Of a DNA stretch of 23,727 nucleotides, positions 1 through 7,040 are shown in pieces. The stretch is taken from assembly GCA_050946195.1 (NCBI GenBank), contig JBMNUI010000032.1, forward strand, positions 1-23,727, given 5' to 3'. The position numbers and the translations under genes are program-made. Every line of letters starts with the position of its first letter. Within the stretch, counting starts at the first letter, position 1. The DNA comes from UMGS1002 sp050946195. Lineage in GTDB: Bacteria > Bacillota > Clostridia > Oscillospirales > CAG-272. The notes under the pieces are model-generated. The model did no database searches and was not told where the DNA came from. It saw nothing but the letters and a program-made list of their open reading frames with translations.

Positions 1-97
1 GTCGCCCTCGCTGTTTTTGCTCAGCATCTGAATGCTGTTTGTCAAGGGCGGCGCATTTTTTTGCAAAATTTTTGTTTTTGGGCTTGACATTTAATAG

Positions 98-1372
98 TTA
101 GTCTCCTTTAATGACACTGCCGCCCAGCGCGGCAAAATCAGAGAAGAAGCCGGGATAGGATTTGTCTGTCGCCTCGACATTCGAAATTATAACGTTATTC
201 TTGCAGATAACCGAGCAGACCGCCGCCATCATTGCAATTCTGTGGTCGGCAAAAGACTCGACTTTCCCGCCGACAAGCCCGCCGGTGCCGTATATTGTAA
301 TCGAGTTATCCCCGGTCACGGCACACCCGCCCAGAGCGTTAAGTGTCGCCGAGACGCTGCTCAGCCGGTCGCTTTCCTTGAGCCTGAGGCGCCCGGCCTT
401 CTCAATTACCGTGACCCCTTCGGCCGCGGCCGCAACCGCCGCGATTGCCGGCACAAGGTCGGGTATGTCGGCGGCGTTGACACTTATCCCGCGCAGCCTG
501 CTGGGGCTGACCGCGACACAATCGCAGTTTCCCTCAACCCGGGTGCCGAAGCGCCGCAGGATTTCGCACATCGCGCTGTCGCCCTGCGTGGTGTCGCGCC
601 GCAGGCCGGTGACCCTGATGCCTTCCCCCCGCATGGCTCCGGCAGCTAGCCAGAATGCCGAGTTAGACCAGTCGCCCTCGGGCATGATAGCCCGTGTCGG
701 GCTGATTTTCTGCGGGGCAGGTATATGGTAGCCGGTCGGAGTTTGCCTGACTTCAACCGAAAAATCCCGAAGCACGCCGAGCGTCATATTGATGTAGCCG
801 GCTGACTCGGGTTTGCCGGTGATTATAATTTCGCTCTCCCCCGCAAGGAGCGGCAGCGCCAGCAAAAGGCCGGTGACATACTGGGAGGATATATTGCCGG
901 GAATCTCATATTTTCCGTGCGAAATTCGGCCCGAGACAAACACATCCGGGCTGCCTTTGCCCCGGATTTTGGCGCCGTGAACCTCAAGGGCCGAGAAAAG
1001 GTCGTCCATAGGGCGGCTTGGCAGCCTCCCCGAGAGGCGAAAGACCGCCGGGCGCCCCAGCGCTAAGACCACGGGGACCAGAAAGCGGTATGTCGAGCCG
1101 CTCTCGCCGCAGTCAAGCCGCGCAACACCCGTGGCCCCGCGGTCGAGCGGGCCGACCACAAGGCAGCCGTCTCCGGGCTTTATGTCAGAGCCGAGTGCGG
1201 CAAGGCATCCGAGCGTGGCTTTGATATCCCCCGACATTGTGCCGGCCGGATAGGGGATTTTCAGAGGTGAGTCTCCGAGCGCTGCACAGATGAGCAGCCG
1301 ATGCAGGTGTGACTTTGAGGGGATGGCGGCAATACTGCCTCCGAGCGCCCGGGGAGTGATGATTACTTCCAT
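98..1372 (-). CDS. aroA: 3-phosphoshikimate 1-carboxyvinyltransferase (EPSP synthase)
   Basis: The enzyme transfers the enolpyruvyl group of PEP to shikimate-3-phosphate, the sixth step of the cytoplasmic shikimate pathway. The 424-aa product has the usual family length. Visible signatures are the N-terminal PSKSHLHR substrate loop (family PSKSxxxR), CGESGSTYR near residue 90 (family CGxSGTxxR, here Ser for Thr), the PDLVPAIA segment and the RLKESDRL motif near residue 330 that binds phosphate and PEP. The ATG follows GGGAGG with a 9-nt spacer; that site lies in the last codons of aroB, whose TAG is only 2 nt upstream. It is the last gene of the aroF-tyrA-aroB-aroA operon. Function is near certain from motifs and neighbours. 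Confidence 0.96.
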   Translation of the reverse strand: MEVIITPRALGGSIAAIPSKSHLHRLLICAALGDSPLKIPYPAGTMSGDIKATLGCLAALGSDIKPGDGCLVVGPLDRGATGVARLDCGESGSTYRFLVPVVLALGRPAVFRLSGRLPSRPMDDLFSALEVHGAKIRGKGSPDVFVSGRISHGKYEIPGNISSQYVTGLLLALPLLAGESEIIITGKPESAGYINMTLGVLRDFSVEVRQTPTGYHIPAPQKISPTRAIMPEGDWSNSAFWLAAGAMRGEGIRVTGLRRDTTQGDSAMCEILRRFGTRVEGNCDCVAVSPSRLRGISVNAADIPDLVPAIAAVAAAAEGVTVIEKAGRLRLKESDRLSSVSATLNALGGCAVTGDNSITIYGTGGLVGGKVESFADHRIAMMAAVCSVICKNNVIISNVEATDKSYPGFFSDFAALGGSVIKGD

Positions 1373-1374
1373 AT

Positions 1375-2433
1375 CTATATTCCTCCCAACCCGAGCCTGA
1401 GAAACTCGCGGGCTCTGTCAAGACTGACCTCCGTCAGCTCACACAGCCCGACCCGACGCGGGATAACAAGTGTTATCCGGTCGGATACGCGCTTTTTGTC
1501 GCTTAAAATTGTGTCAAACAGTTCGGCCTCGGAATAATGTGTCTCGACCGGCAGGCCGCAGGAGCGCAGCGCCGATATCAATTGCTCAAGGCTGCCGGCA
1601 TCGCACAAGCCTTTCCTGACGGCGGCGGTGGTCATTATCACCATGCCGGCGGCAACCGCGCTGCCGTGGGGGATTGTGTAGCCGCTGTATTTTTCAATTG
1701 CGTGGCCGAATGTGTGGCCGAAGTTGAGCAGCTGCCGCTCGCCCCGGTCGTGCTCGTCGGCTGCCACGATGTCGCGCTTGATGGTGACACACCGGGAGAT
1801 AAGGTCGTCAAGGGGGCGGTCGCCGAGAATATTTAGAATCGCCGCGTCGCGGATAAAAGCGTATTTTATCATCTCGGCGCAGCCGTTTGAAAACTCGGAT
1901 GGCGGGAGCGTGTCGAGCGTGTCGGTGTCGCAGATTACCAGGTCGGGCTGGTAAAAGGCCCCCATGAGGTTTTTCCCGGCCGGAAGGTCGACCGCTGTCT
2001 TCCCGCCGACAGAGGAGTCGACGGCGGCAAGCAGGGTGGTGGGCAACTGAACCAGCCCGACCCCGCGCATGTAGAGCGAGGCGGCAAGCCCGGCGAGGTC
2101 GCCGACCACCCCGCCGCCCAGCGCAAAGACGGTGTCCGCCCTTGTAATCCTGCTCTCGGCCATGAAATTCAGCAGTGAGAGCAGGGTCGGGGCATTTTTT
2201 GACTTCTCGCCGGCAGGAAAGACAAATCTCACCGCGTCAAATCCGGCCTCACGGATAGAGGCGGCGAGCCGGTCAGAGTACAGCAGGTCGACATTGCTGT
2301 CTGTGACAATGACCGCCCGCCCTGGCCGCCTGACCCCGGCGGCCAGCCGGCCGGCCTCGGCCAGAATCCCGCGCCCCAGGATTACGTCATATTTTTTTGA
2401 GGGCGTGCTGACAGTGAGAACAGTAGTTTTAAT
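1375..2433 (-). CDS. aroB: 3-dehydroquinate synthase with probable ATT start
   Basis: The enzyme converts DAHP to 3-dehydroquinate using NAD and a divalent metal, the second shikimate step. Seen: FALGGGVVGDLAG (NAD-binding glycine turn), PTTLLAAVDSSVGGKTAVD, the metal-ligand segments GCAEMIKY, FGHTFGHAIE and PHGSAVAAGM. The first ATG/GTG/TTG codon in frame is a GTG at 2232, which would give only 285 aa and remove the N-terminal strands (about 66 residues containing DVILGRGILAEAG and AVIVTDSNVDLLYSDRL, which look like genuine AroB). The frame is open further upstream to an ATT at 2433-2431 placed 7 nt after a perfect GGAGGTG, giving 352 aa, the normal length. The start overlaps the tyrA stop by 5 nt. 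I therefore annotate ATT as the start; a sequencing error is the alternative. Confidence 0.9.
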   Translation of the reverse strand: MKTTVLTVSTPSKKYDVILGRGILAEAGRLAAGVRRPGRAVIVTDSNVDLLYSDRLAASIREAGFDAVRFVFPAGEKSKNAPTLLSLLNFMAESRITRADTVFALGGGVVGDLAGLAASLYMRGVGLVQLPTTLLAAVDSSVGGKTAVDLPAGKNLMGAFYQPDLVICDTDTLDTLPPSEFSNGCAEMIKYAFIRDAAILNILGDRPLDDLISRCVTIKRDIVAADEHDRGERQLLNFGHTFGHAIEKYSGYTIPHGSAVAAGMVIMTTAAVRKGLCDAGSLEQLISALRSCGLPVETHYSEAELFDTILSDKKRVSDRITLVIPRRVGLCELTEVSLDRAREFLRLGLGGI

Positions 2434-3265
2434 TTCCGTCCACCTCCTCCTTGCGACGCCTTCCCTCGTCGAGCAGCCGGAAGAGCGTCTTGTCGTCGCT
2501 CGACGCGAGTGCTTCGCGGTATTCGCCGAGCGTTTTTATCAAAGTGTCAAGCTCGCATATCAGATTTTCGCTGTTTTCAAGGAAAAGCGGGGTCCACATG
2601 CCGGGATTCAGCCACGCGACCCGGGTGAGGTCCTGATACGAGCCGGCCGAGACTCCCCGGTGCTCCTTTGCCGTCGGACTTTTGATATAGGCGTTTGAGA
2701 CAATATGGGCAAGCTGCGAGGTGAAGGCAATCCGGCGGTCGTGCTCTTCGGCGGTGGTCACCGAAATGCCGGCAAATCCGGCGGGCAACACAAACTGCTT
2801 TATGCGTTCAAGCAGCGAGATGTCGTCATATACGCGGGGGACTATGACAAAGCAGGCGCCCGAGAACAGGTCGGCTCGGCTGTGGGCAAACCCCCACTTG
2901 TGAATGCCGGCCATAGGGTGGCCGCCGGCAAACTCAAAGCCGTATTTTCCGGCCAGACTGAAGCCGACCTCGCAGATTCTGCACTTTGTGCCGCAGCAGT
3001 CGATAACCAGCGTGCGGGGCGATATTTTGTCGGCATTGGTATTCAGCCACTCGATAGCAGCGTACGGGAGGACGGCTAAAAATATGCAGTCGCAGTCGCC
3101 GAGCGTCTGTTCGGTGAGAGTCGAGTCGATGGCGCCCGAGAGGAGAGCCAGCCGCTCGGTCTGGGTATCTATGTCGGAACCCAAAACTGTTATCCCGCCT
3201 GCCTTTTTATATGCCTTTGCCAGCGAGCCGCCGATGAGCCCCAGCCCTACAATTCCGACAGTCAT
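2429..3265 (-). CDS. tyrA: Prephenate dehydrogenase
   Basis: This enzyme oxidatively decarboxylates prephenate to 4-hydroxyphenylpyruvate, the committed step to tyrosine. The 278-aa protein opens with a Rossmann dinucleotide site GIVGLGLIGGSLA (residues about 4-16), followed by GSDID, the acidic end of the second strand that often selects NAD. GGHPMAGIHKWG (about 115-126) is the substrate-binding His segment of TyrA, and a helical dimer domain follows. No C-terminal ACT domain is present, so feedback by tyrosine through ACT is not expected. Its ATG overlaps the aroF stop by 4 nt (ATGA) and is preceded by GGGAGG 10 nt upstream. Tyr-specific content in the operon fits the Tyr/Phe-rich leader peptide in front of it. 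Confidence 0.94.
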   Translation of the reverse strand: MTVGIVGLGLIGGSLAKAYKKAGGITVLGSDIDTQTERLALLSGAIDSTLTEQTLGDCDCIFLAVLPYAAIEWLNTNADKISPRTLVIDCCGTKCRICEVGFSLAGKYGFEFAGGHPMAGIHKWGFAHSRADLFSGACFVIVPRVYDDISLLERIKQFVLPAGFAGISVTTAEEHDRRIAFTSQLAHIVSNAYIKSPTAKEHRGVSAGSYQDLTRVAWLNPGMWTPLFLENSENLICELDTLIKTLGEYREALASSDDKTLFRLLDEGRRRKEEVDGN

Positions 3266-4266
3266 TCTGCCAGCGCCTCCCGAACCCGCCGCACCTTCTC
3301 AGCAATTTTTGAGAACTGTTCCGGGGTGACCGACTGGGGACCGTCGCAGAGGGCGCGCTGCGGGTCGTTGTGGACCTCAATCATCAGCCCGTCGGCCCCG
3401 GCGGCCGCGGCGGACAGAGCGAGCGGCTCGACAAACCTTGAAAGCCCGGTCGCATGGCTGGGGTCTACTATGACCGGAAGGTGGGTCAGTTCGTGCAGCG
3501 CGACCACCGCCGACAGGTCAAGCGTGTTGCGCGTGTAGGTCTCGAATGTCCGGATGCCCCGCTCGCAGAGGATTACATTTTCATTGCCCCCGGCCATGAT
3601 ATACTCGGCGCTCATAAGAAGCTCCTTTAGAGTGTTTGCAAGGCCGCGCTTGAGCAGCACCGGCTTTTGGGTTCTGCCGAGCGCCTTGAGCAGGTCGAAG
3701 TTCTGCATATTCCGCGCGCCGACCTGAACCACGTCGACCTCGGCAAAGAGGTCAAGGTCGTTGATATTCATGATTTCTGAGACAATGGGGAGTCCGGTCT
3801 GCTTTTTTGCCTCGAGCAGGAGTTTTATGCCCTCGGCGTGAAGTCCCTGAAAGTCGTAGGGAGAGGTGCGGGGCTTGAAGGCTCCGCCGCGCAGCAAACC
3901 GGCCCCCGTCTCCTTGACACTCCGGGCTATTGTCGTGAGCTGCTCGCGCGACTCGACCGAACAGGGCCCTGCGATTATCTGGAAGTGTCCGGCGCCGATT
4001 TTTCTGCCCGAGACATCGATAATTGCCGACTCCTCGTGGAACTTGCGGTTGGCCTTCTTGAAGGGCTCGGTAATCCGCTTTACCGATTCGATAATCGAAA
4101 GGCTCTCAAGCAGCGATATGTCAACCTTGCTTGTGTCGCCGATAAGCCCGATTATCATGTGGTACACTCCTTCCGAGACATGTGTCGAGAGCCCCATGTT
4201 CTGAAACCATTCGCAAAGGCTTTCTCTTTGCTCTTTTGTAGTGTCTTTTTTCAATACGACTATCAT
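3262..4266 (-). CDS. aroF: 3-deoxy-7-phosphoheptulonate (DAHP) synthase, type I-beta with N-terminal regulatory domain
   Basis: The protein condenses PEP and erythrose-4-phosphate to DAHP, the entry step of the shikimate pathway. Residues 1 to about 70 form a ferredoxin-like regulatory domain (starts MIVVLKKDTTKEQ); the KDO8PS/DAHP TIM barrel follows with GPCSVES (metal Cys), LRGGAFKPRTSPYDFQG (PEP loop), VLLKRG, DPSHATG (metal His), MIEVH (metal Glu) and LCDGPQ (metal Asp). An ATG at 4281 is in frame, but GGAGGTG lies just after it and 6 nt before a second ATG at 4266, so I use 4266 (334 aa). It is first in the operon, about 45 nt behind an intrinsic terminator in the leader. The N-terminal domain is typically the site of feedback by aromatic products; which product cannot be read here. 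The symbol aroF versus aroG/aroA is convention. Confidence 0.95.
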   Translation of the reverse strand: MIVVLKKDTTKEQRESLCEWFQNMGLSTHVSEGVYHMIIGLIGDTSKVDISLLESLSIIESVKRITEPFKKANRKFHEESAIIDVSGRKIGAGHFQIIAGPCSVESREQLTTIARSVKETGAGLLRGGAFKPRTSPYDFQGLHAEGIKLLLEAKKQTGLPIVSEIMNINDLDLFAEVDVVQVGARNMQNFDLLKALGRTQKPVLLKRGLANTLKELLMSAEYIMAGGNENVILCERGIRTFETYTRNTLDLSAVVALHELTHLPVIVDPSHATGLSRFVEPLALSAAAAGADGLMIEVHNDPQRALCDGPQSVTPEQFSKIAEKVRRVREALAE

Positions 4267-4310
4267 AAAATCCACCTCCATGAAAATTTGTTGCAGGCGC
4301 GGGGAAATAT

Positions 4311-4354
4311 AAAAACAGGAAGGCTGCGCAGTGATTTTGCGCAGCCTTCCTGTT
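4311..4354 (-). terminator. Intrinsic terminator (attenuator, segments 3:4) upstream of aroF
   Basis: AACAGGAAGGCTGCGC (4354-4339) pairs perfectly over 16 bp with GCGCAGCCTTCCTGTT (4329-4314), loop AAAATCACT, followed by a T tract (TTTTTAT). It lies between the leader peptide and the aroF ribosome-binding site, so it must be regulated for the operon to be read. Confidence 0.93.
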
Positions 4355-4404
4355 GTCTATATACCTCTATTCGAAGTACCTATTTCACGGCAGCACAAAT
4401 CACT
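4330..4404 (-). promoter_or_regulatory. Antiterminator (segments 2:3) of the aro attenuator
   Basis: Segment 2 (4404-4389, starting AGTGATTT and including the leader stop) can pair with segment 3 (4346-4330, ending AAAATCACT): 8 bp (AGUGAUUU with AAAUCACU), a one-base bulge, 4 bp (GUGC with GCGC), one mismatch and 3 more bp. This uses the loop and 5' arm of the terminator, so it excludes the 3:4 terminator, and it also excludes the 1:2 hairpin. A ribosome stalled at the Tyr/Phe codons would cover segment 1 and favour this fold. Confidence 0.75.
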
Positions 4405-4454
4405 TCTTTAGTCGAAAGCTAAAGAAGTAATAAAAGTAGTATGCGCTTGCCGTG
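4386..4454 (-). promoter_or_regulatory. Attenuator 1:2 (pause/anti-antiterminator) hairpin of the aro leader
   Basis: Within the leader-peptide region two nested helices form: CACGGCA (4454-4448) pairs with TGCCGTG (4392-4386), and ACTTCTTTAG (4428-4419) pairs perfectly with CTAAAGAAGT (4411-4402). The 5' arms are inside the Tyr/Phe codons and the 3' arms span the peptide stop codon. This is the segment 1:2 structure expected when the ribosome is absent or has not stalled. Confidence 0.8.
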
Positions 4455-4465
4455 TAGAGTTTCAT
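4400..4465 (-). CDS. Tyr/Phe-rich leader peptide of the aro operon
   Basis: A 21-codon ORF, ATG to TGA, too short for routine gene calling. Residues 9-17 read YYFYYFFSF; with Tyr4 the peptide has 5 Tyr and 4 Phe among 21 residues, and it ends RLKK. It has a good ribosome-binding site (GGAG, 8 nt spacer) and starts about 30 nt after the predicted transcription start. It is followed by competing RNA hairpins and a terminator before aroF. Established knowledge: leader peptides rich in the regulated amino acid (TrpL, PheL, and similar) sense charged tRNA by ribosome stalling. Here scarcity of Tyr-tRNA or Phe-tRNA should stall the ribosome and allow read-through into aroF-tyrA-aroB-aroA. The peptide itself probably has no other function. 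Confidence 0.88.
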   Translation of the reverse strand: MKLYTASAYYFYYFFSFRLKK

Positions 4466-4466
4466 C

Positions 4467-4694
4467 TTAAATCTCCGCAACCGGAATTTTTGGTATCATT
4501 ATTATATGCAATAACCTCTTGTTTGTCAACACATTTTTAAAAAAATCTGGATTTATTTTTCTGCCTCTCGATTCAAGGCTGGTTCCCTCGTCAATTGTTT
4601 TCTTCAAAGAGCTGTAGACGGAAGGCGGCAGCTTTGCCTTCATCACCCGCTCGTCAAAGACCAGACAGCCGAAATAATCGGGTAGGTTTTTCAT
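4467..4694 (-). pseudogene. Probable 5' remnant of a type III glutamine synthetase gene
   Basis: A 75-codon ORF. Its first 40 residues (LPDYFGCLVFDERVMKAKL, then PPSVYSSLKKTIDEG) resemble the N-terminus of type III glutamine synthetases (GlnN), proteins of about 700 residues whose start reads in the pattern FGxxVFxxxVMxxxLPxxxYxxLKKTIxEG. After about residue 41 the similarity stops, and the tail (from SRGRKINPDFF) is not recognised. A good ribosome-binding site (AAGGAG) precedes it, and upstream lies its own promoter and a terminator leader. Its TAA ends 1 nt before the aro leader-peptide ATG, and the aro promoter lies inside its 3' half. I read it as a truncated relic; a short functional protein cannot be excluded. 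The family match is from memory and needs a database search. Confidence 0.6.
4501..4529 (-). promoter_or_regulatory. Sigma-A promoter of the aro operon
   Basis: Perfect consensus TTGACA (4529-4524), 17-nt spacer, TATAAT (4506-4501). Transcription should start near 4494, giving a short untranslated stretch before the leader peptide. The promoter sits inside the 3' part of the glutamine synthetase-like fragment. Confidence 0.93.
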
Positions 4695-4723
4695 AAAACA
4701 GCACTCCTTTTTAGTATAAAATA

Positions 4724-4767
4724 AAAAAAGGCAATGCGCTCGGAAAAATCCGAGACATCATTGCCTC
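4724..4767 (-). terminator. Terminator in the leader of the glutamine synthetase remnant
   Basis: GGCAATG and CATTGCC form the outer stem, CTCGGA and TCCGAG the inner stem with a TTTT loop and a small internal loop, followed by TTTTTTTATTTT. It sits between the promoter at 4846-4874 and the ORF at 4694, the position of a riboregulatory attenuator. Confidence 0.85.
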
Positions 4768-4798
4768 GTTTATAAAATGGTGTCAAATAAAAGCGAAG

Positions 4799-4828
4799 CG
4801 GCGCCCTAGAGTTCACTCTAAGACGCCG
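4799..4828 (-). promoter_or_regulatory. Leader hairpin upstream of the glutamine synthetase remnant
   Basis: CGGCGTCTTAGAG pairs over 13 bp (two G-U) with CTCTAGGGCGCCG around a TGAA loop. It follows the predicted transcript 5' end by about 12 nt. The 5'-most bases AAAAGGCAA (4837-4829) can also pair with TTGCCTTTT (4734-4726), the 3' arm of the downstream terminator, so an alternative antiterminated fold exists. It matches no riboswitch class I know. Confidence 0.65.
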
Positions 4829-4845
4829 TTGCCTTTTACGCGCAT

Positions 4846-4874
4846 ATTTTACACTCGGCGGAGCGATTTGTCAA
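4846..4874 (-). promoter_or_regulatory. Sigma-A promoter of the glutamine synthetase remnant
   Basis: TTGACA (4874-4869), 17-nt spacer, TAAAAT (4851-4846). Confidence 0.85.
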
Positions 4875-4997
4875 TACCTTTTTTCAAAAATTTTTTCATG
4901 TGTGGGTAACCGGGAAATGTGTAGAGCCGCCAGCACGTCTACCATTCAGTACAATTTACGTCTTCAGGATCTTTAACCCGGGTTTTTCTAATGCTTC

Positions 4998-5026
4998 TTT
5001 TCAGATACGTAAAATTGTGCTATAAT
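4998..5026 (+). promoter_or_regulatory. Promoter of dxs with extended -10
   Basis: TTTTCA (4998-5003, 4 of 6 matches), 17-nt spacer, TGC plus TATAAT (5021-5026). It lies about 33 nt upstream of the dxs start. An imperfect inverted repeat, ACAATTTACGT at 4951-4961 and ACGTAAAATTGT at 5007-5018, ends within the spacer. Confidence 0.75.
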
Positions 5027-5058
5027 CATTACATCAATGCTCTACGGGGAACCGAAAA

Positions 5059-6963
5059 TTGAAAAACGAATCACAAATGAGCAATAAATACCCGATTTTA
5101 GGCAATATTAACTCGCCGTGTGACATAAAAAAACTGACTCAGCCCGAGCTGAAATCGCTTGCGGCCGAGATACGTGACTTTTTGGTCGAGAATGTGAGCA
5201 AAACCGGCGGGCATCTTGCCTCAAACCTCGGGGTGGTTGAGCTGAGCATCGCACTGCACCGCGTCTTTGATTCGCCGCGCGACCATATTATATGGGATGT
5301 CGGACATCAGAGCTATGTGCATAAAATTCTGACCGGAAGGCGCGAGAGATTTACAACCCTGCGGCAGGGCGGAGGTCTCTCGGGGTTTACCTCGCGCGAC
5401 GAGAGCGAACACGACTGCTTCGGCGCGGGGCACAGTTCTACCTCGCTTTCAGCTGCGCTCGGGTTTGCCGAGGCAGAGAAGCTGAATGGCTCTGACGCCT
5501 ATACCGTCGCGGTAATCGGGGACGGCGCCTATACCGGCGGGATGATTCACGAGGCGCTCAACAACTGCGAGCGAGACCTGAGGCTGATTATCGTCATCAA
5601 CGAAAACGAGATGTCGATATCCAAAAACACCGGAAGGTTCGCACACTGCCTTGTGAAGCTGCGCTCAAAACCGGGGTACTTTCAGACAAAGCTGACCACC
5701 GGGCGGATAATCAAAAAAATCCCGCTTGTCGGCCAGCGGCTTTTCGAGCTGATAAGGGACACAAAAAAGCTGCTGAAAAATATAATGTACGGCAGCAATT
5801 ATTTCGAGGATTTGGGGCTCTATTATCTCGGCCCGGCAGACGGGCATGACGAGGAGCAGGTCGAGACCCTTTTGCGCGAGGCCAAAAAGCTGGGCGAGAG
5901 CGTGATTCTTCATATAAAAACCAAAAAGGGCAAGGGTTATCCCCCGGCCGAGGCCGAGCCACTGCTCTACCACAACCTGCCGCCGGCCGGCGAGACACCG
6001 CCGGGCGCGACCTTTTCAACCGAGTGCGGGAGAATCATCTGCTCTCTTGCGGAAGCCGACCCCAGAATTACGGCGATTACCGCCGCGATGAGCTACGGTA
6101 CCGGGCTTGAAGCCTTCAGAAAAGCCTATCCCGAGCGCTTTTTTGACGTCGGGATAGCCGAGCCGCACGCGCTGACCTTTGCCGCAGGGCTGGCGGCAGC
6201 CGGTAAAATACCGGTGGTCGCAATATATTCGACCTTTTTGCAGCGCGGGTTCGACAGCATAATCCACGACATCGCCCTGCAGCGGCTGCCGGTGATAATG
6301 TGTATCGACCGGGCGGGGCTCAACCCGGCAGACGGGGTGACTCATGCCGGGGTGCTGGACGTGGCCTTTCTGTCGGGGCTGCCGGGTGTGAGAATTTACA
6401 CCCCAGCGACCTTCGAAGCGCTCGAGATGGCACTGAAAGAGGCGGTCGCCTCCGGCTGCCCCTGTGCGGTGAGATACCCGGCAGGCGGCGAGGACGCGAG
6501 AATCATCGACGAATTCTATTCAGGACAGCCGGCCGGCCGGCATGTTGTCACAGGCCGCTCAATGCCCAAAGACCCCGAGGTCGTGATTATATCCCACGGG
6601 AGAATCGCCGCCGAGGCAGCGGGGGCCTGCCGGATACTTAAAAATGCCGGGATAAAGGCCGGAGCAGTTCTCCTCGAACGGCTGACGCCCTATGACGAGA
6701 TAGCAGCCGGGCTGACAGAAGCAATCGGTGGCACGCCCCGGAAATTTGTGTTTCTTGAAGAAGAAATCCGCGCCGGCGGCATGGGGATGATGCTCTCCGA
6801 CGCCATAAGACGGCAGGGGTACTTTAAGAGTTCGAAGCACCTCATAATAGCGCTAAACAACCCCTTTGCCAGACAAACAGACTCCCGGCCGATTTTTGAG
6901 TTCTTCGGCCTTAACGCCGAATCCGTGGCGAGAAGAATAATAGATAGTCTCGGGGGTTTTTGA
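5059..6963 (+). CDS. dxs: 1-deoxy-D-xylulose-5-phosphate synthase
   Basis: The cytoplasmic thiamine-diphosphate enzyme joins pyruvate and glyceraldehyde-3-phosphate to DXP, feeding the MEP isoprenoid pathway and thiamine/pyridoxal synthesis. The 634-aa length is standard. Seen: KTGGHLASNLG (catalytic His52), VGHQSYVHKIL (81-91), GHSSTSLSAALG (about 124-135), the TPP motif GDGAYTGGMIHEALNN (154-169), and DVGIAEPHA with catalytic Glu368 in the transketolase central domain; a C-terminal transketolase domain ends the protein. TTG at 5059 is chosen because GGGGA lies 8 nt upstream; an ATG at 5077 has no ribosome-binding site. It is monocistronic, with its own promoter and a terminator after it, and is divergent from the aro operon. 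Confidence 0.96.
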   Translation: MKNESQMSNKYPILGNINSPCDIKKLTQPELKSLAAEIRDFLVENVSKTGGHLASNLGVVELSIALHRVFDSPRDHIIWDVGHQSYVHKILTGRRERFTTLRQGGGLSGFTSRDESEHDCFGAGHSSTSLSAALGFAEAEKLNGSDAYTVAVIGDGAYTGGMIHEALNNCERDLRLIIVINENEMSISKNTGRFAHCLVKLRSKPGYFQTKLTTGRIIKKIPLVGQRLFELIRDTKKLLKNIMYGSNYFEDLGLYYLGPADGHDEEQVETLLREAKKLGESVILHIKTKKGKGYPPAEAEPLLYHNLPPAGETPPGATFSTECGRIICSLAEADPRITAITAAMSYGTGLEAFRKAYPERFFDVGIAEPHALTFAAGLAAAGKIPVVAIYSTFLQRGFDSIIHDIALQRLPVIMCIDRAGLNPADGVTHAGVLDVAFLSGLPGVRIYTPATFEALEMALKEAVASGCPCAVRYPAGGEDARIIDEFYSGQPAGRHVVTGRSMPKDPEVVIISHGRIAAEAAGACRILKNAGIKAGAVLLERLTPYDEIAAGLTEAIGGTPRKFVFLEEEIRAGGMGMMLSDAIRRQGYFKSSKHLIIALNNPFARQTDSRPIFEFFGLNAESVARRIIDSLGGF

Positions 6964-6993
6964 ACTGAATTGTCAAGTGCAAGGGGCGCACAA

Positions 6994-7040
6994 AAAGCGC
7001 GGCATTACATTGATTGCCGCGCTTTATTTTTATTTCTTTT
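6994..7040. terminator. Bidirectional terminator between dxs and the MBL gene
   Basis: AAAGCGCGGCA (6994-7004) pairs with TGCCGCGCTTT (7015-7025); the plus side is followed by ATTTTTATTTCTTTT and the minus side by TTTTTG. It serves dxs and the convergent gene ending at 7039. Confidence 0.9.

Noticed and set aside
84..112. Plus-strand promoter-like TTGACA-N17-TTTAAT at the end of aroA
   Set aside because: Good match, but it would only drive antisense RNA into aroA and nothing nearby supports it.
162..731. Antisense ORF of 189 codons across aroA
   Set aside because: High G+C shadow of aroA; no ribosome-binding site or family.
4280..4530. T-box riboswitch in the aro leader
   Set aside because: No T-box sequence (GGTGG-ACCGCG) or specifier stem; the Tyr/Phe peptide and 2:3 pairing explain the leader better.
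4724..4828. ANTAR-type two-hairpin antiterminator in the GlnN-stub leader
   Set aside because: The loops are TGAA and TTTT, not paired hexaloops with A at position 1 and G at position 4.
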